Source of the DNA: an uncultured Oscillospiraceae bacterium
Lineage (GTDB): Bacteria; Bacillota; Clostridia; Oscillospirales; Ruminococcaceae
NCBI GenBank assembly: GCA_934448295.1
Contig: CAKSEY010000001.1
Location: 331,865 to 395,864, forward strand
Length of the DNA stretch: 64,000 nt
Direction of reading: 5' to 3'
Position numbers and translations under genes: made by a program
Notes under the pieces: model-generated
Databases searched by the model: none
Told to the model about the DNA's origin: nothing
Seen by the model: only the letters and a program-made list of their open reading frames with translations
Part shown: positions 7,514 to 15,236 of the stretch, piece by piece
Numbering within the stretch: position 1 is the stretch's first letter
How the letters are laid out: every line of letters begins with the position of its first letter

Positions 7514-9907
7514 TTACATTTCGATAACGATGTCGTTCTCAGGCTTCAGGATAGAGTCAAGAATGAGCTTGCCCTCGATCTTCTCGCCGTTTACTGTAAC
7601 GGACTTCACGCCGTGCTCGGAACCGTTCGGGTTCTTTACGGTAACGTGGAGCTTCTTGCCGCGGAAGGTCTTGTCCATGGTGTATTCCTTCCACTCGGAG
7701 GGGATAGACGGGTCGATAACGATACCCTTTGTCTCGGGGTTCAGACCGAGGATACCCTCAGTGGTGCCGACCATAACGGTGGAAGCGGTACCTGTCAGCC
7801 AGTGAACGTGTGCGCGTCCTGCGAACGGGCTGTCCTTGCCCTCAACGAACTGACCGTATACATACGGCTCGAGAACTCTGTGCTCTGCGTTGTCGTTGTA
7901 GGTAGCGGGAGCCGCCTCAGTCCAGTACTTGTATGCGCGGTTGCCGTGGCCCAGCTTGGATTCAGCCAGTATCAGCCAGCCCTGCGGCTGAGAGAAGATA
8001 CCTGCGTTCTCCTTGGTGCACTTGTTGAAGCACTGCATGAGCGCCCCGGGGAAGCCGTGCTTTACATAAGGCGGGTACATGACCATTGCGCCGTAGGGAG
8101 TGTTCAGCTCGCGCTCAACGCTGTCCATAGCCTTCTCACCCTGCTCCTTGGTCGCAAAGCCGGAGATAACGGACCAGCTCTGCGGGTTGAGCCACATGGA
8201 AGCCTCGGGGTCGGTGCGCTGACCGATAACGGTGCCGTCCTCCTTGTAGCCGCGGATCCATCTGTCCTCGTTCCAGCAGGCGGAGAGGATAGTGTCGAGC
8301 TTAGCCTTTATCTCGTCGAGGTACTTAACGTACTCGGCGTCGTTCTTCTCAACGGCATAGGTGCGGAGTATCTTTACTGCGTATACGAGCTGGAATGCAA
8401 CGAAGGTGGACTCGCCCTGCTTGCCGAGACGGAGGCAGTCGTTCCAGTCGGCGTGCAGACCTGCGGGCATGCCGTGGTTGCCGAGGTGGTTCATGGAGAA
8501 GTCGATGGCTCTCTTGAGGTGGTCGTAAACGGTGCCCTTCTCGCCGTCGTTAGCGTAGAGGATCTCCTCGTCGAGGAATGCGGAGTCGCCGCTCTCGGAA
8601 ACATACTTGTATACGGTCGGGAACAGCCAGAGAGCGTCGTCTGCGCGGTAGCTGGGGTGGCCAGTCTGCTTTGCGTATACGGAGTTCTCGTCGTTCTCGT
8701 CGGGGTGGTTCTCCTGACCAGCCTTGTGGTCGTACTTGACCAGCGGCAGACCTGCGCCGTTTGTTACCTGCGCGGAAAGCATGAACTCGATCTGCTTCTT
8801 TGCCATCTCGGGAGCGAGGTGGATAACGCCCTGGATATCCTGAACGGTATCGCGGTAGCCGAAGCCGTTTCTCAGGCCGCAGTACTGGAAGGAAGCTGCT
8901 CTTGACCAGATGAATGTGATGAAGCAGTTGTATGCGTTCCAGGTATTCACCATGTTGTTGAAGTTTGCGTCAGGGGTGTGAACCTGGAGGTTGTTCAGCT
9001 TGCTGTGCCAGTAGTTCTTGAGCTGTGCAAGCTCTGCGTCGACAGTGCCGGACTTCTCGTACTTTGCGATGATCTCGGTGATCTCAGCCTCTGTCTTCTG
9101 ACCGCCGAGAACGTAGGTCAGCTCCTTGGTCTCGCCGGGCTGGAGCACGATGTCGCTCTCCAGAGCGCCGCAGGAGTTGGTGTTGTAGTTCAGGTCGCCC
9201 TTGAGACCCTCTTCGATGCCCTTCGGGTTAGCGTAGCTCCTGTAAGAGCCCACGAAGGAATCGCGGTCGCCGCAGTAAGCGTCAACCTTTGCAGCCGCAA
9301 GACCGAGGAAGCGCCCGCTGTTGGGGTTGTAGATCTCGTTCTGCATCTGGTGGATATAGTTGCCCTTGAAGTAGGTGCGGGTGATGAACAGCGTGTACTG
9401 GAGGTTTACCTGATCCTGCTCGTAGTTCGGGTCGTTTACGAACTCGCAGTAGCCGGTAACAGCCAACTTCTTGGGCTTGTCGGAGGTGTTGGTGATCTTT
9501 GCAGCCCATACCTCGTATGTAGCGCCCTGGGGAACATAATATGTCACCTCGGACTTAACGCCCTTGTACTCAGAGGTGATGACGGTGTAGGCGGTACCGT
9601 GGCGGCACTCGCTCTTGAACTGGTCGAGGGGCTTGCATACGGGCGCCCAGGAAGCGGACCAGTACTCGTTGGTGTCCTGGTCGCGCAGATAGATGTAGCG
9701 GCCGGGGGTATCGTTTGCAACGCCGTTGAAGCGGTAGCGGATAACGCGTCCGTTAGCGCCGCTCTTTACGAAGCTGTAGCCGCCGGCGTTGTTGGAAATG
9801 ATAGCGCCGTACTCGGGGTCGCCGAGGTAGTTTGCCCATGCGGACGGAGTGTCCGGACGGGTGATGACATACTCCTTGTTGAGTTCGTCGAAATGTCCGT
9901 AGTTCAT
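7514..9907 (-). CDS. GH94 glycoside phosphorylase, cellobiose phosphorylase-like
   Basis: This 797-residue protein matches the full length of GH94 enzymes, which split a beta-glucoside with phosphate to give a sugar 1-phosphate and a free sugar. Residues 1-270 form the beta-sandwich domain (NKEYVITRPDTP, NNAGGYSF, CRHGTAYT). The (alpha/alpha)6 barrel contains GYRDTVQD (350-357) and DWND (487-490); Asp490 aligns with the catalytic acid of the family. Cellobiose is the most likely substrate in a cellulolytic-type organism, but diacetylchitobiose or laminaribiose phosphorylases share these motifs, so specificity is an inference. There is no signal peptide, so it acts in the cytoplasm on imported disaccharide. 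A GGAGG site precedes the ATG, and the promoter overlaps a dyad at 10041-10053. Confidence 0.92.
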   Translation of the reverse strand: MNYGHFDELNKEYVITRPDTPSAWANYLGDPEYGAIISNNAGGYSFVKSGANGRVIRYRFNGVANDTPGRYIYLRDQDTNEYWSASWAPVCKPLDQFKSECRHGTAYTVITSEYKGVKSEVTYYVPQGATYEVWAAKITNTSDKPKKLAVTGYCEFVNDPNYEQDQVNLQYTLFITRTYFKGNYIHQMQNEIYNPNSGRFLGLAAAKVDAYCGDRDSFVGSYRSYANPKGIEEGLKGDLNYNTNSCGALESDIVLQPGETKELTYVLGGQKTEAEITEIIAKYEKSGTVDAELAQLKNYWHSKLNNLQVHTPDANFNNMVNTWNAYNCFITFIWSRAASFQYCGLRNGFGYRDTVQDIQGVIHLAPEMAKKQIEFMLSAQVTNGAGLPLVKYDHKAGQENHPDENDENSVYAKQTGHPSYRADDALWLFPTVYKYVSESGDSAFLDEEILYANDGEKGTVYDHLKRAIDFSMNHLGNHGMPAGLHADWNDCLRLGKQGESTFVAFQLVYAVKILRTYAVEKNDAEYVKYLDEIKAKLDTILSACWNEDRWIRGYKEDGTVIGQRTDPEASMWLNPQSWSVISGFATKEQGEKAMDSVERELNTPYGAMVMYPPYVKHGFPGALMQCFNKCTKENAGIFSQPQGWLILAESKLGHGNRAYKYWTEAAPATYNDNAEHRVLEPYVYGQFVEGKDSPFAGRAHVHWLTGTASTVMVGTTEGILGLNPETKGIVIDPSIPSEWKEYTMDKTFRGKKLHVTVKNPNGSEHGVKSVTVNGEKIEGKLILDSILKPENDIVIEM

Positions 9908-10031
9908 TGGTATTCCTCCATTTTATTACTGCCGCCATGCGCGGCTCATTTACGGTTTTCCGGGATTTTCCCGGCTGCCTGAAAGCAGCGCCGCACAAAG
10001 AATATATTCTGTACGGTGTTGCCTTAACTAC

Positions 10032-10060
10032 ATTATATCAGTAAATCGTTTACATTTCAA
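10032..10060 (-). promoter_or_regulatory. Promoter of the GH94 gene with an internal operator-like dyad
   Basis: Minus strand TTGAAA (10055-10060), 17 bp, TATAAT (10032-10037). The spacer holds a perfect 5-3-5 inverted repeat GTAAATCGTTTAC (10041-10053) with a central CG, the kind of site bound by LacI-family or CcpA-like repressors. Repressor binding there would block polymerase directly. Confidence 0.7.
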
Positions 10061-10133
10061 GGGCGGTGATTTGCACAAATTTTTCCGAGATTTTTTGTGC
10101 AGACTTCACATAACCGGGTCGCCTCTAAAAATA

Positions 10134-10159
10134 CCGCCGCAGAGACAGCTCCGCGGCGG
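10134..10159 (-). terminator. Terminator of hpf
   Basis: A 7-bp GC stem CCGCCGC/GCGGCGG (10134-10140 with 10153-10159) is followed by TATTTTT on the minus strand. Confidence 0.8.
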
Positions 10160-10185
10160 AGATTTTATTCAGGTGTTATGCAGCG

Positions 10186-10704
10186 TCATTCCTCGGGAAC
10201 GAGAACTGCGTAGTTGCCCTCGTCGCGCTTGTAAACAACGTTTACGGCGCCGGTGTCGGCGTTCTTGAACATGAAGAAAGTGTGATCCAGCAGGTTCATC
10301 TGGAGGATAGCCTCGTCAACGGACATCGGGCGGAGGTGGAACTTCTTCTCGCGGATGACCTCGTAGTCGTTCTCCTCGGGCTCGGGGGCAAGACCCTCGA
10401 ACGCGCCGGTGCGCAGGCTCTTTTCGACCTTGGTCTTCTGCTTTCTTATCTGGCGGATAACGCGGTCGACAGTTACATCGAGAGCGTCGTTCTTGTCCTT
10501 TGCGGACTGCTCCGCACGGTAGATTATACCGTTATATTTTACCGTAAGCTCAAGAATTATAAGATCGCGGCGCTCCTCAAGAGTGATCTTTGCCTCTGCC
10601 TCTTCGGGGAAGAAGCGGTCGAGCCTAGCGTTCAACTTCTGTGTAGCGTAGTCTGTGAAGGACTGGTTGATCGTGAGCTTCTTAGCGGTGATAGTAACTT
10701 TCAT
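10186..10704 (-). CDS. hpf: Ribosome hibernation promoting factor, long form
   Basis: This 172-residue protein is the length of the long HPF found in Firmicutes. The N-terminal S30AE/YfiA domain (residues 1-100: MKVTITAKKLTIN ... ALDVTVDRVIRQIRKQK) binds the 30S subunit between head and body. A linker (~100-117) leads to the C-terminal dimerisation domain (118-172: REKKFHLRPMSVDEAILQMN ... VYKRDEGNYAVLVPE), which joins two ribosomes into inactive 100S particles during stationary phase. It is a monocistronic gene with its own promoter at 10787-10815 and terminator. Confidence 0.97.
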   Translation of the reverse strand: MKVTITAKKLTINQSFTDYATQKLNARLDRFFPEEAEAKITLEERRDLIILELTVKYNGIIYRAEQSAKDKNDALDVTVDRVIRQIRKQKTKVEKSLRTGAFEGLAPEPEENDYEVIREKKFHLRPMSVDEAILQMNLLDHTFFMFKNADTGAVNVVYKRDEGNYAVLVPEE

Positions 10705-10786
10705 TCAAATCATTCCTTTCGGGATTTTTATGAGATAGACCCGCGTGGGATTTTATGTAATCGCCCACATGAATTTATCTGTATAC

Positions 10787-10815
10787 ATTGTAACATATTT
10801 ATTGCAATTATACAA
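10787..10815 (-). promoter_or_regulatory. Probable promoter of hpf
   Basis: Minus strand TTGTAT (10810-10815), 17 bp, TACAAT (10787-10792). The leader that follows can fold through GTGGG/CCCAC repeats around 10744-10768. Confidence 0.55.
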
Positions 10816-10883
10816 GTACCTTTAGAAAATTTCAGTTGTTTTACACATTTTGCACAAAGAATTATGTAAACTATGACGAAAAC

Positions 10884-11510
10884 TTACATTGACTTGCTAT
10901 CCTGGTAAAGCGGGAGATAGGTTTCCTCGACAATTTCAGCCCAGTGGTCGAGCATGGCTTTCGCGATATCAGGGTCGTACATCACGCCGGAGTTCTTTTC
11001 GATTTCGGCGCGCACCGTTGAGAGCGGCAGAGCGTTTCTGTACGCGCGGTTTGAAGCCATCGCGTCTATGGAGTCGCACACCGCGATTATCCGCGCGCCC
11101 AGCGGTATCTCCTCGCCCTTTGCGCCGAAGGGATAGCCCTTTCCGTCAAAGCGCTCGTGGTGGTGTAGGATTATCGCGCCTATCCTGTCGAATTTATGCG
11201 AACCCGCGAGGATCTCAGCGCCTATTTTCGGGTGCTGCTTCATCATCTCCCATTCCTCGTCGTTGAGCCTCCCGGGCTTCAGCAGCACCCGGTCGGGAAT
11301 TCCGATTTTGCCTATATCGTGGAGGTGTCCGGCTATGTGTATCTCCCGGGTCGCCTCAGCGGAAAGCCCCAGCGCGTGGCACAGCTCACACGCCATGTCG
11401 CTGACCCGGCGGGAATGATTCCCGGTATAGGGGTCGCGGGCGTCCAGCGCGGAGGCTATACAGTCAACAAGGTCGTGCTCTTCAAATCCAGTTTCACAGT
11501 CGCAGTGCAT
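10884..11510 (-). CDS. HD-GYP domain phosphohydrolase
   Basis: This 208-residue protein is a stand-alone HD-GYP domain. It has the metal-binding HDIGKIGIPD motif near residue 65 and the HHHERFDGKGYP block (~115-126) that defines the family, plus the ADP/RAY-type helix ASNRAYRNALP. HD-GYP proteins commonly hydrolyse cyclic di-GMP, so it may act with the GGDEF/EAL protein at 27 kb. There is no sensor or membrane segment. The start at 11510 is chosen over an ATG eight codons upstream because GAAGGAG lies at the right distance. It is transcribed divergently from the HAD hydrolase gene. Confidence 0.88.
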   Translation of the reverse strand: MHCDCETGFEEHDLVDCIASALDARDPYTGNHSRRVSDMACELCHALGLSAEATREIHIAGHLHDIGKIGIPDRVLLKPGRLNDEEWEMMKQHPKIGAEILAGSHKFDRIGAIILHHHERFDGKGYPFGAKGEEIPLGARIIAVCDSIDAMASNRAYRNALPLSTVRAEIEKNSGVMYDPDIAKAMLDHWAEIVEETYLPLYQDSKSM

Positions 11511-11553
11511 ATATCTCACTCCTTCAATTAGCATGAGCTAACACTCTGCTTCT

Positions 11554-11583
11554 ATAATACTCCGTTTTGTTCGTCTTGTCAAG
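11554..11583 (-). promoter_or_regulatory. Promoter of the HD-GYP gene
   Basis: Minus strand TTGACA (11578-11583), 18 bp, TATTAT (11554-11559). Its -35 hexamer is one half of a perfect palindrome whose other half is the -35 of the divergent HAD gene. Confidence 0.7.
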
Positions 11584-11594
11584 CCCTTGACAAG
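11575..11594. promoter_or_regulatory. Perfect 9-2-9 palindrome covering two back-to-back -35 boxes
   Basis: CTTGTCAAG, CC, CTTGACAAG (11575-11583 and 11586-11594). Each arm contains a consensus -35 (TTGACA) facing outward, so one protein dimer or one polymerase could compete for both promoters. Confidence 0.7.
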
Positions 11595-11615
11595 TTCGCG
11601 GCTGTATATTACAAT
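11587..11615 (+). promoter_or_regulatory. Promoter of the HAD hydrolase gene
   Basis: TTGACA (11587-11592), 17 bp, TACAAT (11610-11615), 34 bases before the start codon. Confidence 0.8.
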
Positions 11616-11648
11616 ATAATAGAGAATCAGCAGACAAAAGGAGACAGC

Positions 11649-12188
11649 ATGAAAAAATACTACATATTTGACCTTGACGGAACGCTTGCGGACAGCATGG
11701 GCTGGTGGTACTCCAGCTTCAGCGAGGACGAGCGCTATGACGAGGAGCACATGAACGAGGTGCGCCGTCTTATGCAGAAAAGATACGCGGAGATAATCGA
11801 GCCGAAGCCCGGCGCGCTGGAGCTGCTTGAGCTACTGCGGGAGCGCGGGGTGAAGATGTGCATAGCCAGCGCCACCGACCGCTGGGTATCCGAGCCGTTC
11901 ATGAAGAAATACGGCCTGGAGAAATATTTCGAGTTCTACATCGACTGCACCGAGGCGGGAGCGCACAAGAACAAGCCGGATATCTACCTGCAGGCGGCGC
12001 AGCGGCTGGGAGCCTCCGTGGAGGAGTGCGTGGTGGTGGAGGATTCCGCCTATTGCGCAGAGACAGCGCATGGCGCGGGCTTCGCGGTGGTGGGAGTTTT
12101 CGATAAAAACACCGCGCCCCGGGGAGATGTGAGTGAATTCGCGGATATTTTTGTCCGGGAGCTGGACGAGTATATCAGGATGATATAG
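11649..12188 (+). CDS. HAD-superfamily phosphatase (beta-phosphoglucomutase/phosphoglycolate phosphatase type)
   Basis: This 179-residue protein has all four HAD motifs: DLDGTLADS at the N-terminus (nucleophile Asp), IASATDR, the lysine in KNKPDIYLQAA, and VVVEDS (metal-binding acidic pair). The alpha-helical cap inserted after motif I (~residues 15-75) places it in HAD subfamily IA. Substrates are usually small phosphorylated metabolites and cannot be predicted from sequence. An AGGAGA site precedes the ATG. It is transcribed divergently from the HD-GYP gene. Confidence 0.9.
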   Translation: MKKYYIFDLDGTLADSMGWWYSSFSEDERYDEEHMNEVRRLMQKRYAEIIEPKPGALELLELLRERGVKMCIASATDRWVSEPFMKKYGLEKYFEFYIDCTEAGAHKNKPDIYLQAAQRLGASVEECVVVEDSAYCAETAHGAGFAVVGVFDKNTAPRGDVSEFADIFVRELDEYIRMI

Positions 12189-12300
12189 AAACGGGGGGCT
12201 ACTCCTGCGCTTTTGGATAACACGATGTCCGGGAACATTGATCAGGACGTATGACGCAGGATTTCAAGCACGGCACGAATTCTGTGCAATTATTAAAACC

Positions 12301-12326
12301 GGGAGGGGCAAGCCCCTCCCCTACAT
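12301..12326 (+). terminator. Probable terminator downstream of the HAD gene
   Basis: A 9-bp stem GGGAGGGGC/GCCCCTCCC (12301-12309 with 12312-12320) is followed by CTACATATTTTT. It sits about 110 bases after the HAD stop, between convergent genes. Confidence 0.6.
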
Positions 12327-12340
12327 ATTTTTATGTCTCG

Positions 12341-12811
12341 TTATGTCTCGTATTTCCTGCGGTAATAGCCGAAAATGAGCTGCTCAAATTTTTCCGCAGT
12401 CAGCCCGGGGAATTCCCCGAAGATGAAGCCGGGGCAGTTGTGGAGCGCGTCCGCATAGGAGCGGGCTTTTTCGTCCTCGCCGCCGTTCAGCATTTCCCGG
12501 AGCTTATCAATTCCTGATACCAACGCCGGGACGCTTTTCCGGGCAGGCTCAAAGTCGTAGTCCATCACAGGCATGAGCGGCGAGAGCTGCGGCTTTATTC
12601 TGGCGTACAGCTCCGGGTCGCAGCGCTTTATAACAGACTTCACAGTCCCTATGCATTTCGCGAGGGGCTGTTTTTCGTTTTCCAGGTGGGTGAGGGCGGC
12701 GGCAAGGTTATCCAGTATCTGGTCATGACTGCGGCACCTGCCGTCCCTTATTGCGGAGCACACCTCGCGATATATCATGAGGGTTCTTCCGAGAGCCTTT
12801 TTTTCTGTCAT
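12341..12811 (-). CDS. Hypothetical protein, helical, 156 residues
   Basis: I do not recognise a family. The sequence is soluble and mostly helical (MTEKKALGRTLMIYREVCSA, then RSHDQILDNLAAALTHLENEK), with no signal peptide or membrane segment. The ATG at 12811 is chosen because it has a GGAG site; the frame is open 63 codons further upstream, but that stretch overlaps the divergent gene and is Arg-rich and non-protein-like. It is divergent from the SpoIIM-like gene at 12884 with a 72-base gap. Confidence 0.65.
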   Translation of the reverse strand: MTEKKALGRTLMIYREVCSAIRDGRCRSHDQILDNLAAALTHLENEKQPLAKCIGTVKSVIKRCDPELYARIKPQLSPLMPVMDYDFEPARKSVPALVSGIDKLREMLNGGEDEKARSYADALHNCPGFIFGEFPGLTAEKFEQLIFGYYRRKYET

Positions 12812-12883
12812 TTTTTCTCCGATCCATGCAGGTAATAAACCTGTCCGGTGCGCATATAAATCTTCTGAGGGGAGGGAAAAGCT

Positions 12884-13549
12884 ATGGAAAATATCGCGGT
12901 AATGACCAATACGCCGCCCGCCGCGCCGCAGATTCCTCCGGAAGCGCCGGATAACACGTCCGTACCCGAAACAGCGCAGGAGCCGCCGAGGGCGGTGCAC
13001 CGGGAGTACCGCAGAAGCTGCCGTATACCCATAGGCGCTGCGTTTTCCGCCGCCATTGGGACAGCCGCCGGGGTGTATGCCGCCGCCTCTGCCGCAGGTC
13101 TGGAGTATTCCGGGAGTATTCTGTGCGCTGCGGGCGGGTTCTGGGAGATACTCGGAATGCGGCTGCTGTGGGGCGCTGCGTTCCTTCTGGCGGAGTTTAT
13201 ACTGGGATTCTTTGCGCTGGGGGATATGCTGGTCTGGGCGGCGCCGCTGGTGTGCGGGTTAGGCACGGGGGCGGCGCTTGCGGGAGCCTTTTCCGTGAAA
13301 GGAATATCGGCGGTGCTGCTGGTTCCGTCCTGTGCGGCTTCGGTGGCGGCGGTGGTGAACGGCGCGGGAGTTTCTGCGGCGATGTCCGCGCAGCTTCTGC
13401 GGCTGGTCTCCACAAGCAAAAGCAGTATCGTGGCGGCGCGTCCTGCGGCGGGGGAATACGCCCTGCGCTTTCTGGTGTGCCTTGCGATACTGCTGGGTTC
13501 TTTTATTGTGGAGGCAGCCCTCCGGTCGTTCAGTGCTTTAGGGTTATAG
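12884..13549 (+). CDS. Polytopic membrane protein, SpoIIM-like
   Basis: This 221-residue protein has a cytoplasmic Pro/Ala-rich N-terminus (~1-45), then four to five hydrophobic segments. The stretch LLWGAAFLLAEFILGFFALG followed by a GLGTGAALAGAF turn resembles the SpoIIM-type membrane family, members of which take part in engulfment and septal peptidoglycan hydrolysis in sporulating cells. The match is by pattern only and a generic small membrane protein is the alternative. GGAGGG precedes the ATG at 12884. Its 3' end overlaps the convergent transglutaminase-like gene by 20 bases, so no terminator separates them. Confidence 0.65.
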   Translation: MENIAVMTNTPPAAPQIPPEAPDNTSVPETAQEPPRAVHREYRRSCRIPIGAAFSAAIGTAAGVYAAASAAGLEYSGSILCAAGGFWEILGMRLLWGAAFLLAEFILGFFALGDMLVWAAPLVCGLGTGAALAGAFSVKGISAVLLVPSCAASVAAVVNGAGVSAAMSAQLLRLVSTSKSSIVAARPAAGEYALRFLVCLAILLGSFIVEAALRSFSALGL

Positions 13550-15113
13550 TCAGCTTCTTGCTGGAGTAGCTTGCGCCCCAGCCCTTGATATTACAGCCGG
13601 CTGCGGCGAGGTCGCTGGACAGGCTGCTGTTCACCCTGGAAATAAGTCCGTCCATAAGCCCGCTCTTTACTGTTATATCGGTGGTGTAGACGCCGCTGTT
13701 CCAGTTCTTTACAGCGTCAGCCAGCAGGGCTTTGTAAGCGCTGGCTGAGTCCGTGTATTCAGTGATACCCATAACGGTGTTGTAGCTGTACTTGTCAGAT
13801 GTCGCAGAGGGAATGGGGAACAGGTTTTCAAAGGTGTGATCCTCCTGTATCTTCTTGGTGGAGATGCAGAAATAATCATATGTGCCGATGTCGTCCCAGG
13901 TGACGTCCATGTTGTACCACTCGCCGTCAAGCTGTATCATGTTCCACATATGCGGCTCGCCTGCGGTTCCTGCAACGCATACGCAGGGGATCCCCACCGA
14001 CTGGCAGAGGTACATGAACGCCTTGGAATAACCCTCGCACAGAGCCTTGCCGTCAAGCAGCGGGCCGTCCGCCTCGGATTTTGAGCTGCTGCCCTTGGTG
14101 GTGTATGTGGTCATGTCTATGATCTCGTCGTGCATCACCTTTACGCGGTCAAAGAGATTATCCTGCGCCAGCGCCTTTGTGATTATCTTGTTGGCTGCCT
14201 CCTCAAACAGCGGCTGGAGCCGTTCAGCTTCAGAAGCGGAGCGGGAATACTGCGGCGTTACCGCCGTTATGTCGCCGTTTCCCTTCATTGAGTAGCTGTA
14301 CCCGTTGCCAAGCCAGAAGAACTGAGGGTTGTCGTAGTCGAAAGCCCAGTATGCCAGCTTTACATCGGAAGCGTTTGCGCCGAATGCGGAAACGTCGCCG
14401 TCAGTGCCGTGCGCCGCCGCGAGCTCAAAGAACACCTCGTATACCTTTTTCTGCGCGGAGGTCAGCGTGTTGTAGGCGTATTTGCTCTTGTAGTCATCCA
14501 GCAGGTTTGTCGCCGAAAGGTCGGCTGAAGCGCTCTTGATAGTGTAGTCCTGGGAGAAATACTTGTTCGTCCAGCCGCTCTTGACCGCAAGCACGCGGAG
14601 CTTCGCGCTCTTGCTTATCTTTATTCCGCTGGTGCTGTACAGCGTGGAGGAGGTCGTCGGCTTGCTTCCGTCGAGGGTGTAGTAGAACTTCACCCCGGAA
14701 GCGGTGGAGGACAGCTTTACGGTTATCGGCTCGTCATAGCTTCCTGCCGCCTTGGAGAAAGTCACCTTCGGCGTCAGCTTGTATGTATAGGATACCGTCT
14801 TGCTCTTTGAGCTGCCGATTTTTGCGTAGCACTTGACCGTGGTGGTCTTGCTGATTTTCAGCGCCTTTGTGTAGAGCTTGAAGCTCCCGCCGGTGCTGTA
14901 ATATATCTGCGCGCCGTCGGCTGCGGTGAGCTTCACGGTGAACGCGCCGGAGGTGGAATAGCTTCCGGCTTTCTTAGAGGATTTCGGCGCGGAAACTGTC
15001 GAAGCCGCCTGCGCCGTTACGGAAACGCTGCCGAGCATTTCCTGCGCCGGGGCGCTGAAGATACCGGCTGAAAGTACCGCCGCAAGCGCGGCGCTGATTA
15101 TCTGCTTTTTCAT
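13530..15113 (-). CDS. Secreted transglutaminase-like protein with chitobiase-C-type repeats
   Basis: This 527-residue protein has a signal peptide (MKKQIISAALAAVLSAGIFS; cleavage likely after VTAQA). Residues ~45-195 hold two Ig-like repeats of the chitobiase/HexB C-terminal type (KKAGSYSTSGAFTVKL ... AQIYYSTGG, and KAAGSYDEPITVKL ... KFYYTLDGSKP). Residues ~300-420 form a transglutaminase/protease-like core with the catalytic triad visible: Cys359 (GKALCEGYSKAF), His388 (GEPHMWNMI) and Asp403 (NMDVTWDD). Such proteins act at the cell surface, often on peptides or peptidoglycan. GGAG precedes the ATG at 15113, and the promoter is at 15167-15195. Confidence 0.88.
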   Translation of the reverse strand: MKKQIISAALAAVLSAGIFSAPAQEMLGSVSVTAQAASTVSAPKSSKKAGSYSTSGAFTVKLTAADGAQIYYSTGGSFKLYTKALKISKTTTVKCYAKIGSSKSKTVSYTYKLTPKVTFSKAAGSYDEPITVKLSSTASGVKFYYTLDGSKPTTSSTLYSTSGIKISKSAKLRVLAVKSGWTNKYFSQDYTIKSASADLSATNLLDDYKSKYAYNTLTSAQKKVYEVFFELAAAHGTDGDVSAFGANASDVKLAYWAFDYDNPQFFWLGNGYSYSMKGNGDITAVTPQYSRSASEAERLQPLFEEAANKIITKALAQDNLFDRVKVMHDEIIDMTTYTTKGSSSKSEADGPLLDGKALCEGYSKAFMYLCQSVGIPCVCVAGTAGEPHMWNMIQLDGEWYNMDVTWDDIGTYDYFCISTKKIQEDHTFENLFPIPSATSDKYSYNTVMGITEYTDSASAYKALLADAVKNWNSGVYTTDITVKSGLMDGLISRVNSSLSSDLAAAGCNIKGWGASYSSKKLTITLKH

Positions 15114-15166
15114 ATTATCTCCTTCTGCATTAATAACCAAGGAATAACTGTGATATTACCATATTC

Positions 15167-15195
15167 AGTATAACAAAAAATCGAACTCTTGTCAA
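15167..15195 (-). promoter_or_regulatory. Promoter of the transglutaminase-like gene
   Basis: Minus strand TTGACA (15190-15195), 17 bp, TATACT (15167-15172). It lies immediately downstream of the whiA stop codon. Confidence 0.8.
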
Positions 15196-15196
15196 T

Positions 15197-15236
15197 AAAA
15201 AATTAATGGAAATCATTCGGAGGAGCGAAGCTCCTC
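15197..15236 (-). terminator. Possible weak terminator at the end of whiA
   Basis: A 7-bp stem GAGGAGC/GCTCCTC (15220-15226 with 15230-15236) overlaps the last whiA codons. A T6 run appears only about 15 bases further on the minus strand, so termination may be inefficient. Confidence 0.4.

Noticed and set aside
12203..12261. Inverted repeat TCCTGCG/CGCAGGA enclosing GTCC/GGAC
   Set aside because: The arms are short and the loop is long; I could not tie it to a riboswitch or terminator.
12811..13000. Upstream extension of the hypothetical gene ending at 12341
   Set aside because: The extra 63 codons overlap the divergent SpoIIM-like gene, are Arg-rich and have no ribosome binding site; the ATG at 12811 has one.
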